From positions 3,204,165 through 3,268,164 of the forward strand of contig CAXIPT010000008.1 in NCBI GenBank assembly GCA_964030475.1: DNA of 64,000 nt, written 5' to 3'. The notes under the pieces are model-generated. The model saw only the letters and a list, made by a program, of their open reading frames with translations, did not search any database and had not been told where the DNA came from. Below, piece by piece: positions 12,220-23,991 of this stretch. The DNA comes from Tethya wilhelma. Taxonomy: Eukaryota; Porifera; Demospongiae; Tethyida; Tethyidae. The first letter of the stretch is position 1. Each line of letters starts with the position of its first letter. A program made the translations under genes and the position numbers.

Positions 12220-14983
12220 TTAATTCCCCAATGTTTCATATTGGTGTTGTGTTAACAGATTACCACAGGAATTATGTCCTTGCACCTTTTCAAGCTTGGG
12301 TAATAGCAAAGCAATGTACCCTTCACTCAATGGCTGCACAAAAACACACAAAACAATAATTATGAAAAGCACTATGAATATGCATGGTATACAAATCTTA
12401 TCGCAATACAATAGTTACAAATATTAGGCTACTACTATTCATGCAGGCCAAGGTCGGACTATTATACCACAATAAATCTTGTATTGTATTTTATAAACAC
12501 TCACCCATGACTTACCATGTTGGTTAGTAGTTGATTAGAACTAATCAAACTCTCATTGATTTCAATCAAATATCCTTTAATACAACTATAAATGAACAAA
12601 CAGACTCTCAATGCACTTTGAATCAATTTTGTACCAATTTTCCAACTAGTCTTTTGCCTGCATTCTATGTGACCATGATAGAACATTAAACAACCTTGTA
12701 TCAACATGTGTAATGTACCATATAGCGGGTAAATTTGGTGGGCTTAAAATTTGGCGAATTCACATTAATTTTTAGCATGATTGGTAATTTAGCTCCGCAT
12801 GCTGCATTGTTTATATGTGTACACGTGCAAAGAAAACTATTTGATGATTTTTAATTTGGTGATTTGAAAAATAATTCGCAAATTCGATCCTCACCAAGTT
12901 TACCCACTATACAGTATGTATCAAAGTATTTTAATACTAAACATGTGTTGAATCCTAAAATGTTTGTGAAGTTCATTCACTACTCATACTTAGGGTAAGT
13001 CAGTTAGGGAGTATATACCGTATAGCTAGGAATTTTGAGGAGTATAAATTTCGCTGTTTTCGCAATTCGTGAAAATTATACCCGCGAAATTTTCGGGATC
13101 GTATTGCAATATATGGATGGGGCTAGGCTGGCTGATCGATCCTCGAAAATTAAATCACGAAAAGTTTGGCGATCGCCTTTCCGCGAAAATTTTATTCCTC
13201 GAAAATTTCTAGCTATATGGTATGTACATATGCGTATTTTATAGGAGACTATATTATAAACAATAATAATATAGGGCATTCAATGGCATCGTTATTATGC
13301 ACATGTGCCTAGAATTATACCTTCGCAAGTAGAATGTCAAGCCATCTTCACAATTCACTTGACACAAAATAGAATTAGGAAGAAGCAACTGTGCACCTTG
13401 TGCTGAATGAAAGTACAACAATTATTATTATAGGTTACATGAACTTACATCATGAAGTGGACTTATACGAGGTTCTGTAAATCACACAGACACTGAACTG
13501 AATGATGCAACTAACTTGTACCATGGACCAATCAGATTTGCTAATCATAAAATAGGGGGACAGGGTTATAGATAGCAGTGTAGTTGACAGCTTCAAAGTA
13601 TAAGGGATAATTGAGCTACCCAGAAAACACAGAGGATGTACTGTATAGCGGGAAAGTTTCATGGGGTTTAACTTTTGTGGAAGTCTCTCTTAAACATTTT
13701 GTGTTTTAACTTTTGTGGATGAGCTGTGTGAAGACCATAGGTGACAGAGAATTTCGTGGGTAAAACTTTCACAGATGGATCATGATCTGTGAAAACCACA
13801 AAAATTTAACCTCACAAAACTTTCTAGTCTATTGAGCTAGACCCATTTTTCGCTCCACTATGACTGACATGGCGAAAAATGGGTCTAGCAGAGGTCGCTC
13901 TGCAACTGCAATATCATTAAAGCTCACAAATTGACAAGCTGGTCAAAACTAAGTGGGTGCGAACAACCTCAATGTAAATATTACCATGTGCAGGTAACAT
14001 CCCATGTGCATAAATTGATTTCTTCTGACCAATCAGATTTTAGTACGAGATTTCCTTTCCTGCTATGCAGTATCTACCTGTTTGATTGTTTGACTGGCTA
14101 CCATGATACAAAGATTGATACATGTACGTACAAGATGAAAGATGGCTACATTGCATCATTGGTTTCAGCTGAGGCTTTGGATATAATACATAGCTTCTTC
14201 TCGGATTAATAGGCTTTTGGCTAGTGTGGCCAATGTTCTGTGAAAATTTGTAACTCTTGAATAGCAGAGAGAAGTAATTATAGCAAATATTGTACTGTAC
14301 TTATTTTTTCTTTTTCCAGAAACTTGCTTCCAAGATTCCATGATGTCTGGTTTGAATTCTATAGAAGTTATCTTGTACTTAGCAGGATCTTTGACTAGGC
14401 AATGTGTAGGTGCCAAGCACACAACACACACTCTGCAAAGTACAAAGTACAAAGAGTGAACGAGTGGAATAAAGAGTGAATCGTTTTAACATCAGTGTTA
14501 CTGTACATATGCAGTATAGCCAAGCACTGCACTCTGAAATATACCTATGGCATAGTCCAAAGTATTACTACAGTTTTATGGTAAAATTTTAATAGTATTG
14601 TGAAGCAAATTTGGACCCCCAAAAAATTAGTTCCCTCTGATTTATGTTTCAGTAAAACATGGACCCATCCACATTCTATAACTGACTGATGCCGCACTGT
14701 CATATTAGATAAAAGGCCCTGGGTAACATTGTCAATAAACTTCAAACCTGTTTGAGTGTTGCATAACACACTGATCTTCGCATGTGTCAAGAGTTTTCTC
14801 TGTAAAGTAGAAGAAAATGGAGATCATCATAATTAATTTACGTAAGTAGGATGGTGTGTACCAACTAGCTCTAGGTGTGTGAAGACTGTTACCTCTTACA
14901 GAATCATTTTTGTAATAGTATTTCGTATAATAACGTTCGTTAACAGGCTTTGGAGGTCCTCTTACTTCTAAACTTTCACTCAT
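12220..14983 (-). CDS. ABITRAM: ABITRAM (FAM206A / Simiate) homolog, complete
   Basis: This is a small protein conserved in animals; in mammals it is an actin-binding regulator also found in nuclear speckles. Exons in coding order: 14893-14983, 14748-14799, 14296-14432, 13321-13402, 12516-12585, 12220-12333. They give 181 aa plus stop, the same length as the human protein, and all phases agree. Diagnostic stretches are NERYYTKYYYK, CEDQCVMQHSNR, WKQVSGKRK, GAQLLLPNSILCQVNCEDG, CIKGYLIEINE and SEGYIALLLPKLEK. The exon-3 donor is TACA|GTACAA rather than the GTACAG five bases earlier, because only that choice joins in frame to the exon carrying GAQLLLP. A conserved H-lipoyl-like fold is expected from the family. 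Confidence 0.93.
12722..12916. repeat. short inverted-repeat element in ABITRAM intron
   Basis: Begins TATAGCGGGTAAATTTGGTG and ends CACCAAGTTTACCCACTATA; no coding capacity. It lies between ABITRAM exons 12516-12585 and 13321-13402. Confidence 0.6.
13020..13216. repeat. short inverted-repeat element (CTAGGAATTTTGAGGA family)
   Basis: Left end TATAGCTAGGAATTTTGAGG, right end CCTCGAAAATTTCTAGCTATA. A second copy is at 33612-33780. Non-coding, lies in an ABITRAM intron. Confidence 0.65.
13642..13836. repeat. short inverted-repeat element (AGCGGGAAAGTTT family)
   Basis: Relative of 3133-3313: starts TATAGCGGGAAAGTTTCATG and contains the shared TTAACTTTTGTGGATGAGCT. A separate small palindrome built on ACCCATTTTTCGC / GCGAAAAATGGGT follows at about 13846-13890. 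Confidence 0.6.
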
Positions 14984-15048
14984 ACCGATAGCCTAGCGAA
15001 GCCATAGAACGGCACAGAGTCAAAGGTCAAATAATCAATCCTCCATTG

Positions 15049-15616
15049 NNNNNNNNNNNNNNNNNNNNNNNNNNNNNNNNNNNNNNNNNNNNNNNNNNNN
15101 NNNNNNNNNNNNNNNNNNNNNNNNNNNNNNNNNNNNNNNNNNNNNNNNNNNNNNNNNNNNNNNNNNNNNNNNNNNNNNNNNNNNNNNNNNNNNNNNNNNN
15201 NNNNNNNNNNNNNNNNNNNNNNNNNNNNNNNNNNNNNNNNNNNNNNNNNNNNNNNNNNNNNNNNNNNNNNNNNNNNNNNNNNNNNNNNNNNNNNNNNNNN
15301 NNNNNNNNNNNNNNNNNNNNNNNNNNNNNNNNNNNNNNNNNNNNNNNNNNNNNNNNNNNNNNNNNNNNNNNNNNNNNNNNNNNNNNNNNNNNNNNNNNNN
15401 NNNNNNNNNNNNNNNNNNNNNNNNNNNNNNNNNNNNNNNNNNNNNNNNNNNNNNNNNNNNNNNNNNNNNNNNNNNNNNNNNNNNNNNNNNNNNNNNNNNN
15501 NNNNNNNNNNNNNNNNNNNNNNNNNNNNNNNNNNNNNNNNNNNNNNNNNNNNNNNNNNNNNNNNNNNNNNNNNNNNNNNNNNNNNNNNNNNNNNNNNNNN
15601 NNNNNNNNNNNNNNNN
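15049..15616. other. assembly gap, 568 N
   Basis: A run of N just upstream of the ABITRAM start. Any promoter or first exon here is invisible. Confidence 1.
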
Positions 15617-16689
15617 GTAGTTTTTGGTCGCGAATGACGTAATGGAGAATACGGCGTAGAATCCGGATAAAAACGAGAAAATGGTCACGTGCAAGTCATG
15701 TTACTTTCCCAACAGTGTTTCCGTGGGGTATACCGTAGTTCGATACTCTTCCTCCCCCCTCTTATCCACTCTTGCCAGTAGTCAAAGCATTCAATTGTAT
15801 ATTCATATTTATGACTCATTGGCCAAACAAGATGACTTCTGGTAAAAAGGCAATACAATGAATACCTAGCAAGATCCTAAGAAGCTTCTACATCATTCTT
15901 TTCCAACCAGGATCGAAAGACAAACTCCTTTCAAGAGATTTTCAGCTCCCACAGCCCAAAACAAACTCAGATTTATTCCAATTAAAGCCCAACGTAAATA
16001 CTATGACATCATTCTGTTTTGCGCACGCTCAGTAGTCATTTTTCAATCTTAGAGACAGCTGCCACAAAGAGAACTTTGTTTTTTGTGAAGACAAGAAAAA
16101 AGACTGTAAAATGAGTTGTTTTTTTGTGAAGACAAGAAAAAAGACTGTAAAATGAGTTGTGAGGAGTTATTTCTACAAAAAGAGAAACGCTAGAAGATGG
16201 AATTTACGGTAAGAAGTAAGATATCAACTTTTTGTGGTGTGATGAAAGTTTGTAAATAAAACTATGATTTGTTTTGCCAGATAAAAGATTGTAGACGTGC
16301 CAAAGATGAAGTACAGTTACAGCGCCTGTGAATCTAACAACAAGAAGCTTGAAATCATGGTGTTTTCATGGTCCTGCAGTAATCTCAGTTGGAACCCCGT
16401 CAGAATCTGAAGGTCAGTCAAAATTCGGCTTTATGCTGAGTCCTCTTGTTTGTTATAAGCCTTGATTTTTATCTACTTATTAGGCTTTCACCAGACCTAC
16501 CTCATAAAGTTTGTTCAAGCCTGGCAAGATGATCAAGTCAAGTGTGCTGACTCTATATGGTTTCTTATTTGTCTAAGAAGTATTCCATGCATGCTGTCAG
16601 TATTCATATTTGCTGATGTTGTTTCAGTTCTGGAGTATTTTCTTTGTGATTCAAAATTGTTTTTATCAAGAAAAGTAAAACTTTAGTTA
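15617..16689. other. non-coding stretch with a short tandem duplication
   Basis: No convincing gene. At about 16078-16160 a ~42-bp unit containing GTGAAGACAAGAAAAAAGAC is present twice in tandem. Confidence 0.6.
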
Positions 16690-17105
16690 GGGTCTCCAGC
16701 CAAATTTTCAACTTTGTCTTAACTACCTTTATAAATTGCAACCAATTAGACCTATCTTATATCAATAATAATCCGCTAAAAAACCTGGTGTAGCAATGTT
16801 ACTTTTTGTGGAAACGCGCTTGCAATGATCGGTGTAAAACGCTGGAAATTGGTCACGTGACGTAAATTGCGCATTCGTACACGATCATGTGCATAGTACT
16901 GCATACGGCCGTATACGGTGGGGCAAGAAACGTGGAGTGTGGTAAGTAGGTTTTCTACAGTACTGGGAAGATTTTTTCACTCTGTTCTAGTGACTAAATA
17001 GACTTACTATTGTTGTGTTAAATATGATATTCAACGGATCTAGCTAGCGTGGGTATTTCCAAGACTTGTGCTGACCATACTGAGTCGCCTGATTGAGTGT
17101 GAATC
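16690..17105. repeat. left terminal inverted repeat
   Basis: About 420 bp, inverted relative to 21640-22062 with scattered differences and small indels. It holds a likely 5' non-coding exon ending GTGTG|GTAAGT at 16941, whose intron would run to the acceptor CACCTGTAG just before the transposase ATG. The TIR therefore probably carries the promoter. Confidence 0.8.
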
Positions 17106-17263
17106 ATAGTCACTGATGTATGATTAAAGTTCCAGATAAGATTTAAAATGAATATTGCATGATTTCAGTGCATGTCATCCGAAGGCGGCTTCTCATGTTC
17201 TAGTTAGCTAATGCCCATTGTGTTTGTGACATCTCCTTTTTTTCTCTTTGTCACCTGTAGAAA

Positions 17264-20200
17264 ATGGCAAAAAGTAAAAGTGAAGAATATCCCAATTGGG
17301 GCATGCTTCAAGAGATAGGGTTGACTGATGATATACTTCGTGAAGTTGTTCTAAATGATTCAGTTGATTATGACTGTGATCGCTTACCTGATCTACCATC
17401 ACATGGCATTTTAATTGAACTATATTACTTCTGCCTGCAATTTTCTGCTTCAACAAAATTGAAAGTAAATATCATTCTCAAGAAATGTGTTGATGTTTTC
17501 TTTCCAACTTGTGTTGTTTCTCGAGCTGATCGTTTGGAACGTAGAGTACGAGGGTTTTGTCAGTCACTGAACTCCATGTCAAAACAAGAACTAGCTCTGT
17601 TTTTATCTAAACAATGGAGACCCCAGCCAACAGGTACTTCTCTCACCATGTGTTCAGGATATGAACCATGCACATATGCATGCAGTGCAATTGAGCCTGT
17701 GCATGCATGCATGTAGCCTAGATATTACAAGGCAATAGTTAACCCTTTGATCGCAGAGGATGTTTTGTAATAATCAGCTATTTTTTCCAAATAATTATGT
17801 CATCAATAGCTGTGTTTTAATACGTTGATTTTATGTTTCCTTGAATCAGCAGAGCAAGGGGAACAACTTAATTGATACTAGTTTATAACTGGAAGACCAA
17901 GTCTGGCCAAATGGTTTGCTTTATGTGAACACACCCTAAAATGACAATTTTTCGGCGCTTTTCCCATTGAAAATTTATTAATGTAACTTAGCCCCTTCTA
18001 TATATATACAACCACATAATCACAAAAACTAAAATATTTATTACATAGTCCAATGATTCAACTATGTGTTATATAGCACAATCTGGAAATTTTTTACTGA
18101 CTCCTAAGCATTTTTTATTAAACTTTGAACCCCAAACCATGTATATATGTATTATATGGTCATAGCAGTCAAAGGGTTAATATTGTTGTTTTTTGTGACT
18201 TTAAACCTAATTTTCCAAACACCTTGAGAGTCTATATGACTGATGCATGTTATGCATATATATATAGGTTTGAAAGATACTCTGGTAGTAGGTGTGGATG
18301 CTGTTGAGGAAGGAAATACAATGTCATGTAGTACCAAAATTCTCTCTCAAACAAAGCATAATGTGAATAGAAGAGAGAAAAGAGCAAAAGAAAGAATTAG
18401 CAGTCTCCGAACTTCTTTAAAAGAATATAAACAACAAAACAAAAGACTGAAAGAACAACTCAGTGATCTTTCCACAGCAATTCAATCGTATAAGAAGCTT
18501 ATTTCAGAGAAAAATTCAGAAATAGCTCATCTGAATAGTAGTATTATACATCTACAACAAGAAAATGACCTGCTTCAGCTTGAAATTGAAGACATCCATA
18601 AAGAAAAGACGGAAGATCAATGTGCAAATGAAGCAATTATATCAAGCTTACAAGAAGAATTAGAAAAATTCCAACAAAATGCCAAACTAGAAACCTTTTC
18701 TTCTGGTTCTTATAATACTTCTGTAAGAGAATTGTATTACTCATTGTTGGCACTCCGCATTCCACCTGCCCAAGTAAAGTCTGTTGTGCAAAATGTCTTA
18801 CAGCGTATGCTACCCTCGGTGAATGTTGACAAACTTCGATTACCAGGAAAATCTTGTGCTTCATATATGCGTAGTTCTGAAATGTCAGTGATAAGTATGA
18901 TGCACAAGTCAGCAGAGTTGTCAAAGGAGCAACAATGGCATTTAAACAGTGATGGCACAACGTTAGACCAAACCAAGAAGGCTGCATTTTTAATTAATGG
19001 TCTTGTTTTGGGAGTGTGTGATGTTTCTGATGGATCAGCTCAAACAACATTAGAAGCGCTCAAAGTAGAACTTAGCAAACTGAATGTCAATGATGAAACT
19101 GTGGCTGCAGATTCACATACACAATTACAGCGTATTGTGTCAAGCACCTCTGATGGTGCCTCAACCCAGACAAAATTTAATCGCCTTCTGCAAAATGAAA
19201 TTAGTAACAGCACTGACTTAATTGAGAACAAGTGTTCCATGCACCTAGGTGTCAATCTTAGGCATGCTTGTGTGAAAGCAGTCAGTAGTGTAACTGCTGT
19301 TCAGGAAAGTAGCAATGAAAGTAGTGACATTCCCGTTTCTGAAAGTGGAAGCACTGTAACTGTAAGAAGCGATGAAAGCAGTGACATTCCTAATTCTGAA
19401 AGTGAAAACTTGGAATCAAATGACGATGATGATGATTCGCAAGTTAAACCCAAGAAAGCAAGACGTCAGTATGCTGATATCGATTGTTTTGTTCATGAAG
19501 TATGTAAGTTGTTTGGGCATGTTGGTGGTCCTGAGTATGCACATGGTGCATCATCATTTCGAGTGTTTTGTTCTTCAATGGCTGCTAAGGAACCTGAAGA
19601 TGAAACTTATTATAAGAATGCTGAAAAGGTACTCCTGAAGAGGCAAGTTGGAAGTCGTTACTATGTCACAAGTTTCAATGCAGCAAGGATTTTGTTTTTA
19701 TGTAGAGCCATGGTTACGTTTTTAAAAGAACAAGAATTAATTAAGAAACTTAACAAACTTGAATCAGCTTGTCTTGAAAAGTTGCAGGATGATCATCTCA
19801 CAAATAAGCTAAGGCTAGAGGGTTTAATGCACGACAAAGTTTATGCTGATTTAATGGTGTTGGTCAAAAGTGTATCACTTAACAAAACTGCTTTAAGTAT
19901 GAACATTCACTACAAGGAGTTGCTGGATTTTTTTTTGAAAATAAGTGATACACCTTCTATTTTACTGGACTGTGACAGTATTGTTTTTACAACTGAGCCT
20001 AGATTATATTCAAGTGAATCAGATGCTTCGCTCAATCATCGCTTAGCCACCAATTATTTACCAGTTCGTGTAATGCTTTATGAAAAAGTACCTAGCATCC
20101 ATTCTCTGAATATGTTGATCAAAGCTGCTGGTAAATCAATGGCTGATAAGCTACAGTCGTATAACAAAGATCATTTGCCTGAAGGTCGCTACTGGGATCC

Positions 20201-21047
20201 ATCATTGGAAACTCAAGAAATTCTATCAAAACTTAAACCGCACAATGACAAAACAGAAAGTACGTTTGGAGTTAATGATTGGCTTAACCGAATCCTTCCC
20301 AATATGACTCAAGCCACTCGATCAGTAATGGTTGAATTTTCCGTCAACAAAACCATGCAGTGGTTGAAGGATCAGGCAGAGGAGCAAAAAAGAAGCCTTA
20401 TTACACTTGCACGGGAGAGAAGGCAGCAGCATGAAGAGCAGATGAAAAAAGATGCAGAGTTACTTATGGAGAAGAAGATTATTCAGAGAACTGAATTAGT
20501 GAAACAAGGTGAGAAGAAAAGAGAAAAAGCAGATGCAATTATTGAGGATCTGAGGAAGAGTCCTTTGATTGCATCAGTCAAAGAGTTTGAGCAGAAAAGA
20601 AGAAAACTATTTTCTCTTTCTATCCCTGTGTCACTGAAAGAAGCAGAACTGAGAGTATTAATCAAGCGGCAAATTCAACTTAGGAACAAAGTTTACAATC
20701 AACCAGTTATTCTTACCCAATCTGAAAGTGGTAAATTGAAACATGTCGACAGACTTTGTGAGGAATTTGCTAGTATAATCAAGAGCAACCCTGTTAGAGT
20801 GCAAGCACACCCTGAGGAAATTCATCAGGAACTCTATGTAATATTTGACAAGCCGTCGTTACTAGTAGGCTGCAAGATTAAACACAGATTTCAAGTTGAA
20901 GAGAAGTTGGTCTGGTATGATGGAGAAGTAGTGAGTTATAGAAAGCAGGAATTCTTTCTATTGTACCCTGAAACTGGAGAAACATGTGTATTTTCTCGAG
21001 ATGAGCTTAAAGAAGATTTTTATTGTGGTGATCTATGGTTTTTGTAA
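17264..21047 (+). CDS. candidate DDE transposase, hAT/KDZ-like, with coiled coil
   Basis: Two exons, 17264-17633 and 18268-21047, join in frame (PQPT|G|LKDTL) to give 1049 aa. The ATG follows a splice acceptor directly. Residues about 150-250 are a heptad-rich coiled coil. The core reads HLNSDGTT (D352), SSTSDGAST (D419), CSMHLGVNLRH (C446, H449) and KTESTFGVNDWLNR (E787), then NKTMQWL. D, D, a C-x-x-H box, then a distant E is the pattern of hAT and KDZ (Kyakuja/Dileera/Zisupton) transposases. An acidic insertion follows residue ~470. A charged helix (about 815-900) precedes a C-terminal LVGCKIKHRFQVEEKLVWYD segment that could be Tudor-like. I recognise similar uncharacterised proteins in marine invertebrates but cannot name the superfamily. 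The frame is intact, so it may be active or recently so. Confidence 0.75.
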
Positions 21048-21210
21048 ACAATTAAGTTTGTATATACTGTGACTTTTAGCAAACAATAATATTATTAGAA
21101 CATTCACGGTTAAAATTTCAGCAGGTGCAGCATGTTACGTATTCATAGTATTAACACAATAATTAAGTTGGTCACAAACTCAATAAAGAAGTAGTAAAGT
21201 CTGATGTGTA

Positions 21211-21411
21211 CTATTTCTGTTGCTCCAGATTTCCTAGTTCTGACATGTGTTCATATACACCTTCCAATAAAACAACAGCCATTTCTAAGAAAGGCTGTAA
21301 GTCTGGATAGGTGTTCACTGTAAATTTCACTTTCTTCAGTATGGCTGGCTTCTTTGCGACCGATTGTTGGGTGCATGCACTGCTGGGAGAGTCTGGTGTG
21401 CTGTCTGCCAT
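21211..21411 (-). CDS. small opposing ORF inside the 5.4-kb transposon
   Basis: 66 aa, starting MADSTPDSPSS and ending NLEQQK, with a basic middle (KKPAILKKVKF) and a hydrophobic stretch FLEMAVVLLEGVY. Its ATG sits two codons after an acceptor-like TATGATACAG, mirroring how the transposase ATG follows CACCTGTAG on the other strand. The right TIR carries the same GTGTG|GTAAGT donor (21782), so this ORF could be the coding exon of a second, convergent gene driven by the other TIR. No homolog is recognised; it may be chance. Confidence 0.4.
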   Translation of the reverse strand: MADSTPDSPSSACTQQSVAKKPAILKKVKFTVNTYPDLQPFLEMAVVLLEGVYEHMSELGNLEQQK

Positions 21412-21639
21412 TTCCTGTATCATACTACCAGACACCAAAGAGAAACAAAGAGTCGATTAAATACTGAGCATTAATTAGAACATGGCACAGTCATGATAGT
21501 AAAAAAAATCAGGGTGTGCATGTTCTCAGACAAGGCTTAGAGTTCTAGTTACTAATACCAAACAAATCTTGACAGTCTGGAACTTTAATATTCATGTCTA
21601 TGCCGGATTTAGACTCGATTGCTCAGAAAGGTCAGCACT

Positions 21640-22062
21640 GACAAGTCTCCACTGATAGAAATACCCACCACTACGCTAGCTAGACCCATTGAATATCATA
21701 TTTTGAACACTGAATAGCAAGTCTATCTAGTCACTAGAATAGAGTGAAAAAATCTTCCTAGTACTGTCGCAAACCTACTTACCACACTCCACGTTTCTTG
21801 CCCCACCGCGTACCGTATACGGCCCCCATACGGCCGTATGCAGTACTATGCACATGATCGTGTACGTTCGAGTGCACGTGCGCAATTTACGTCACGTGAC
21901 CAATTTCCAGCGTTTTACACCGATCATTGCAAGCGCATTTCTACAAAAAGTAACATTGCTACACCAGGTTTTTTGGCGGATTATTATTGATATAAGATAG
22001 GTCTAATTGGTTGCAGTTTATAAAGGTAGAAAGACAAAGTTGAAAATTTTGGCTGGAGACCC
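21640..22062. repeat. right terminal inverted repeat
   Basis: Inverted copy of 16690-17105. It carries the matching donor on the minus strand (CCACACTCC / ACTTAC) and the CGTATACGGCC motif. Confidence 0.8.
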
Positions 22063-22064
22063 TA

Positions 22065-22690
22065 CCTACACTTCTAATTTTTATAAAATTTTTACTATAC
22101 TTGTTCATTCACTTTTTTCAACACCAAGGTGTTCAATTGCATGGCGACAATCACACAGCAGAGACTAGTCAGTCTCTGAAGTATACATTTGATGCGCATT
22201 AGATGCATGCAAACCACGTAGTCTCTTGACGACCTTTACCTACATCAAAATGGCTAAATAAAAAGTACAGTATTTTATATCGAGATTTTCAAAGCTGCCT
22301 AAATTTTGTTTGCTGCCTTTTCGCCAGCAAACAAGTCAAAAAGGACGTACTGTGCAAGAAATGAAGTCCCACTATATGATCAAAGTTGGCTCAATGCCTT
22401 TAGTTTGTCTGGTAATCGCGCGTTCAAGTAAGTCAGTTAGGAAGGAAGGAAGGAGAACAAAATTGCACTCTTGTGGCTTCTCGCCAGCGCTCTCTCCAGA
22501 GTGGTCCAGAAACTTTCTGCCAGTTTTCTTGGTTAATACAGTAAGTAAACTGTCTGGGAGAGGCTATAAAATGCATTTGAAGGCTTAGCCTTGTTTCCCT
22601 GAAAGTTTATAAGCATGAACATTTTGTATTGTGTCAATGGGACAGTCGGCCCATTCCTACTATACGTACTACCGTACGTATCATATGCAT
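22065..22690. repeat. composite repeat copy (families shared with 28.5, 53.0 and 60.1-61.1 kb)
   Basis: 22065-22200 carries CACTTCTAATTTTTATAAAA and TTTTCAACACCAAGGTG, as in the 10.2-kb and 60-kb elements. 22300-22690 shares GTAAGTCAGTTAGGAAGGA and CCCATTCCTACTATACGTAC with 60770-61085, and in inverse orientation with 52985-53180. Non-coding. Confidence 0.6.
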
Positions 22691-22746
22691 GCATTCACAC
22701 ATGCCAGAATCTATTATGGTGTATTACTGTGCTAGTTTACTCCTGC

Positions 22747-22826
22747 ATAGCCTCGTACCCAGTCTCTCTCCTCTAAACTTGCACTAACAGTGCAAGGTCA
22801 ATTGAGAGAGCCTGGGTATGAGACTA
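22747..22826. repeat. mini inverted repeat (TAGCCTCGTACCCAG)
   Basis: TAGCCTCGTACCCAGTCTCTC at the left and GAGAGAGCCTGGGTATGAGA at the right form an 80-bp foldback. Similar ends occur near 1245 and 1800. Confidence 0.6.
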
Positions 22827-22918
22827 CTCCTACATGTAACATACAATGCATGCAGCATGCATTGGCTATACATGTGGTTGATTTTAATGGCATTCTTAAT
22901 ACATTCATACATGTATAG

Positions 22919-23212
22919 GTTGTTTGGAAAAGATTATACCGTGTTACATCTGCAAATGAGGCTGGTACATTATATCAGCTTCGAAATCTGATAAACCATA
23001 GAAACGTAATCAACAAACCAAAGAAGGACGTTTCTGTGTGTGAAAATTTCTTTGAGTTAGTCATTGAAGCTCACATCATAGCTGCTGCTATGGACAAATT
23101 CAAACTGTCATCCGTTGATGATCGCCCATGTTCAGAGTTATTCCCAGAAGGTTCGGACAGAATGACCAAAGACGAGAGAGCAAAGATTTTTTGTCAGCTA
23201 CAAGAGAGCTGA
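22919..23212 (+). pseudogene. DUF6589-like gene fragment, downstream exon
   Basis: An open stretch of 97 codons after an acceptor (ATGTATAG). It reads VVWKRLYR, GTLYQLRNLINHRNV, FFELVIEAHIIAAAM and SVDDRP, then stops. This resembles the C-terminal half of DUF6589-type proteins, which are common as repeats in invertebrate genomes (recalled pattern, not searched). Its upstream neighbour in that family (DRLEGVIPIVGDWHAK) lies 5 kb downstream at 28.4-28.5 kb in the same orientation, so the gene is scrambled. Confidence 0.5.
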
Positions 23213-23991
23213 AAAGAAAATCATACTGAGCAAGCAATGTAAAAGCTTCAATAGAATAGTTTGTTCTATTGGTGGCTTTGAAAATTGGAAGGAAAAATTG
23301 CCAGCATCTCAAGATACGTAATCCATCTCCTTCTCTAATTGAACATGACTTCGTGTAAGCGATCTGATTGGAGCCGCCAAGATCTTGGCGTAGAACACAG
23401 AAGTGTGCCAGTTTTTCTAGACCCCCATTTTTTGCTGGCAAAAGAGGCGGGGTCTAGGGATGAGACTACATGAGGCGTACCATGAGCTGAGCATGTTGGA
23501 CAGTACCCTTCCACGGTCATGGAAGCTGAAAGCTGAGATCAAGGAAATGAATCAAAGTGGAATATTCATTCAACTCCAGAGCATAGTTTTGGTGTACAAC
23601 AGTGCTTAGAACAATGACTTGTCGACCAAACCAAACATCTTCAGATTAACTACTCTCAGTTTGCAAAGAATTCTACTGTTTGTACTAAATTGACCGGAGA
23701 TAGAACATACGTTGGGTCACGAAATCACATCGGCACCTTCGGATTCACAATTATCGATAAAGAGCACAAGTGCAAGCTAGAGTGCTTCTGGAAATCATTC
23801 TGTTTGTATTGCTAAGGTTAAAAGAAGGCCGGCTATGCTGATCTCTCTGTAGCATCCTCAAAAGACATCAGAGCAGTTGTCACGGTAAGATATTTTGACC
23901 AATGGCAGGTCGTAGCAACAGAAACAACCAATTGAATCACAACTATAGCTCAGATAATCTAGTTAGTCCACTTTGGTAGCTTGGCTAACTA
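23213..23991. other. degenerate stretch, no gene called
   Basis: A further coding-like run, HELSMLDSTLPRSWKLKAEI, is visible near 23490-23560 on the plus strand but is broken by stops. It may be transposon debris. Confidence 0.4.

Larger units (their letters stand above)
16690..22062 (+). mobile_element. 5.4-kb DNA transposon with long TIRs and TA target duplication
   Basis: The ends are inverted: GGGTCTCCAGCCAAATTTTC at 16690 and GAAAATTTTGGCTGGAGACCC finishing at 22062. A TA lies on each side (16688-16689, 22063-22064). The arms remain alignable for about 420 bp (to about 17105 and from about 21640), including CGTGGAGTGTGGTAAGTAGG and CGTATACGG. Between them lie a 1049-aa candidate transposase gene and a 66-aa opposing ORF. 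The 2-bp TA duplication resembles Tc1/mariner/pogo, but the protein does not look like that group. Confidence 0.85.

Noticed and set aside
13449..13474. Possible 26-nt ABITRAM exon (PRISPLHD) with good splice sites
   Set aside because: It fits phase with exon 3, but including it prevents an in-frame join to the exon carrying GAQLLLPNSILCQVNCEDG, which matches the family far better.
15035..15694. Long ORFs across the N run
   Set aside because: They consist of unknown bases and carry no information.
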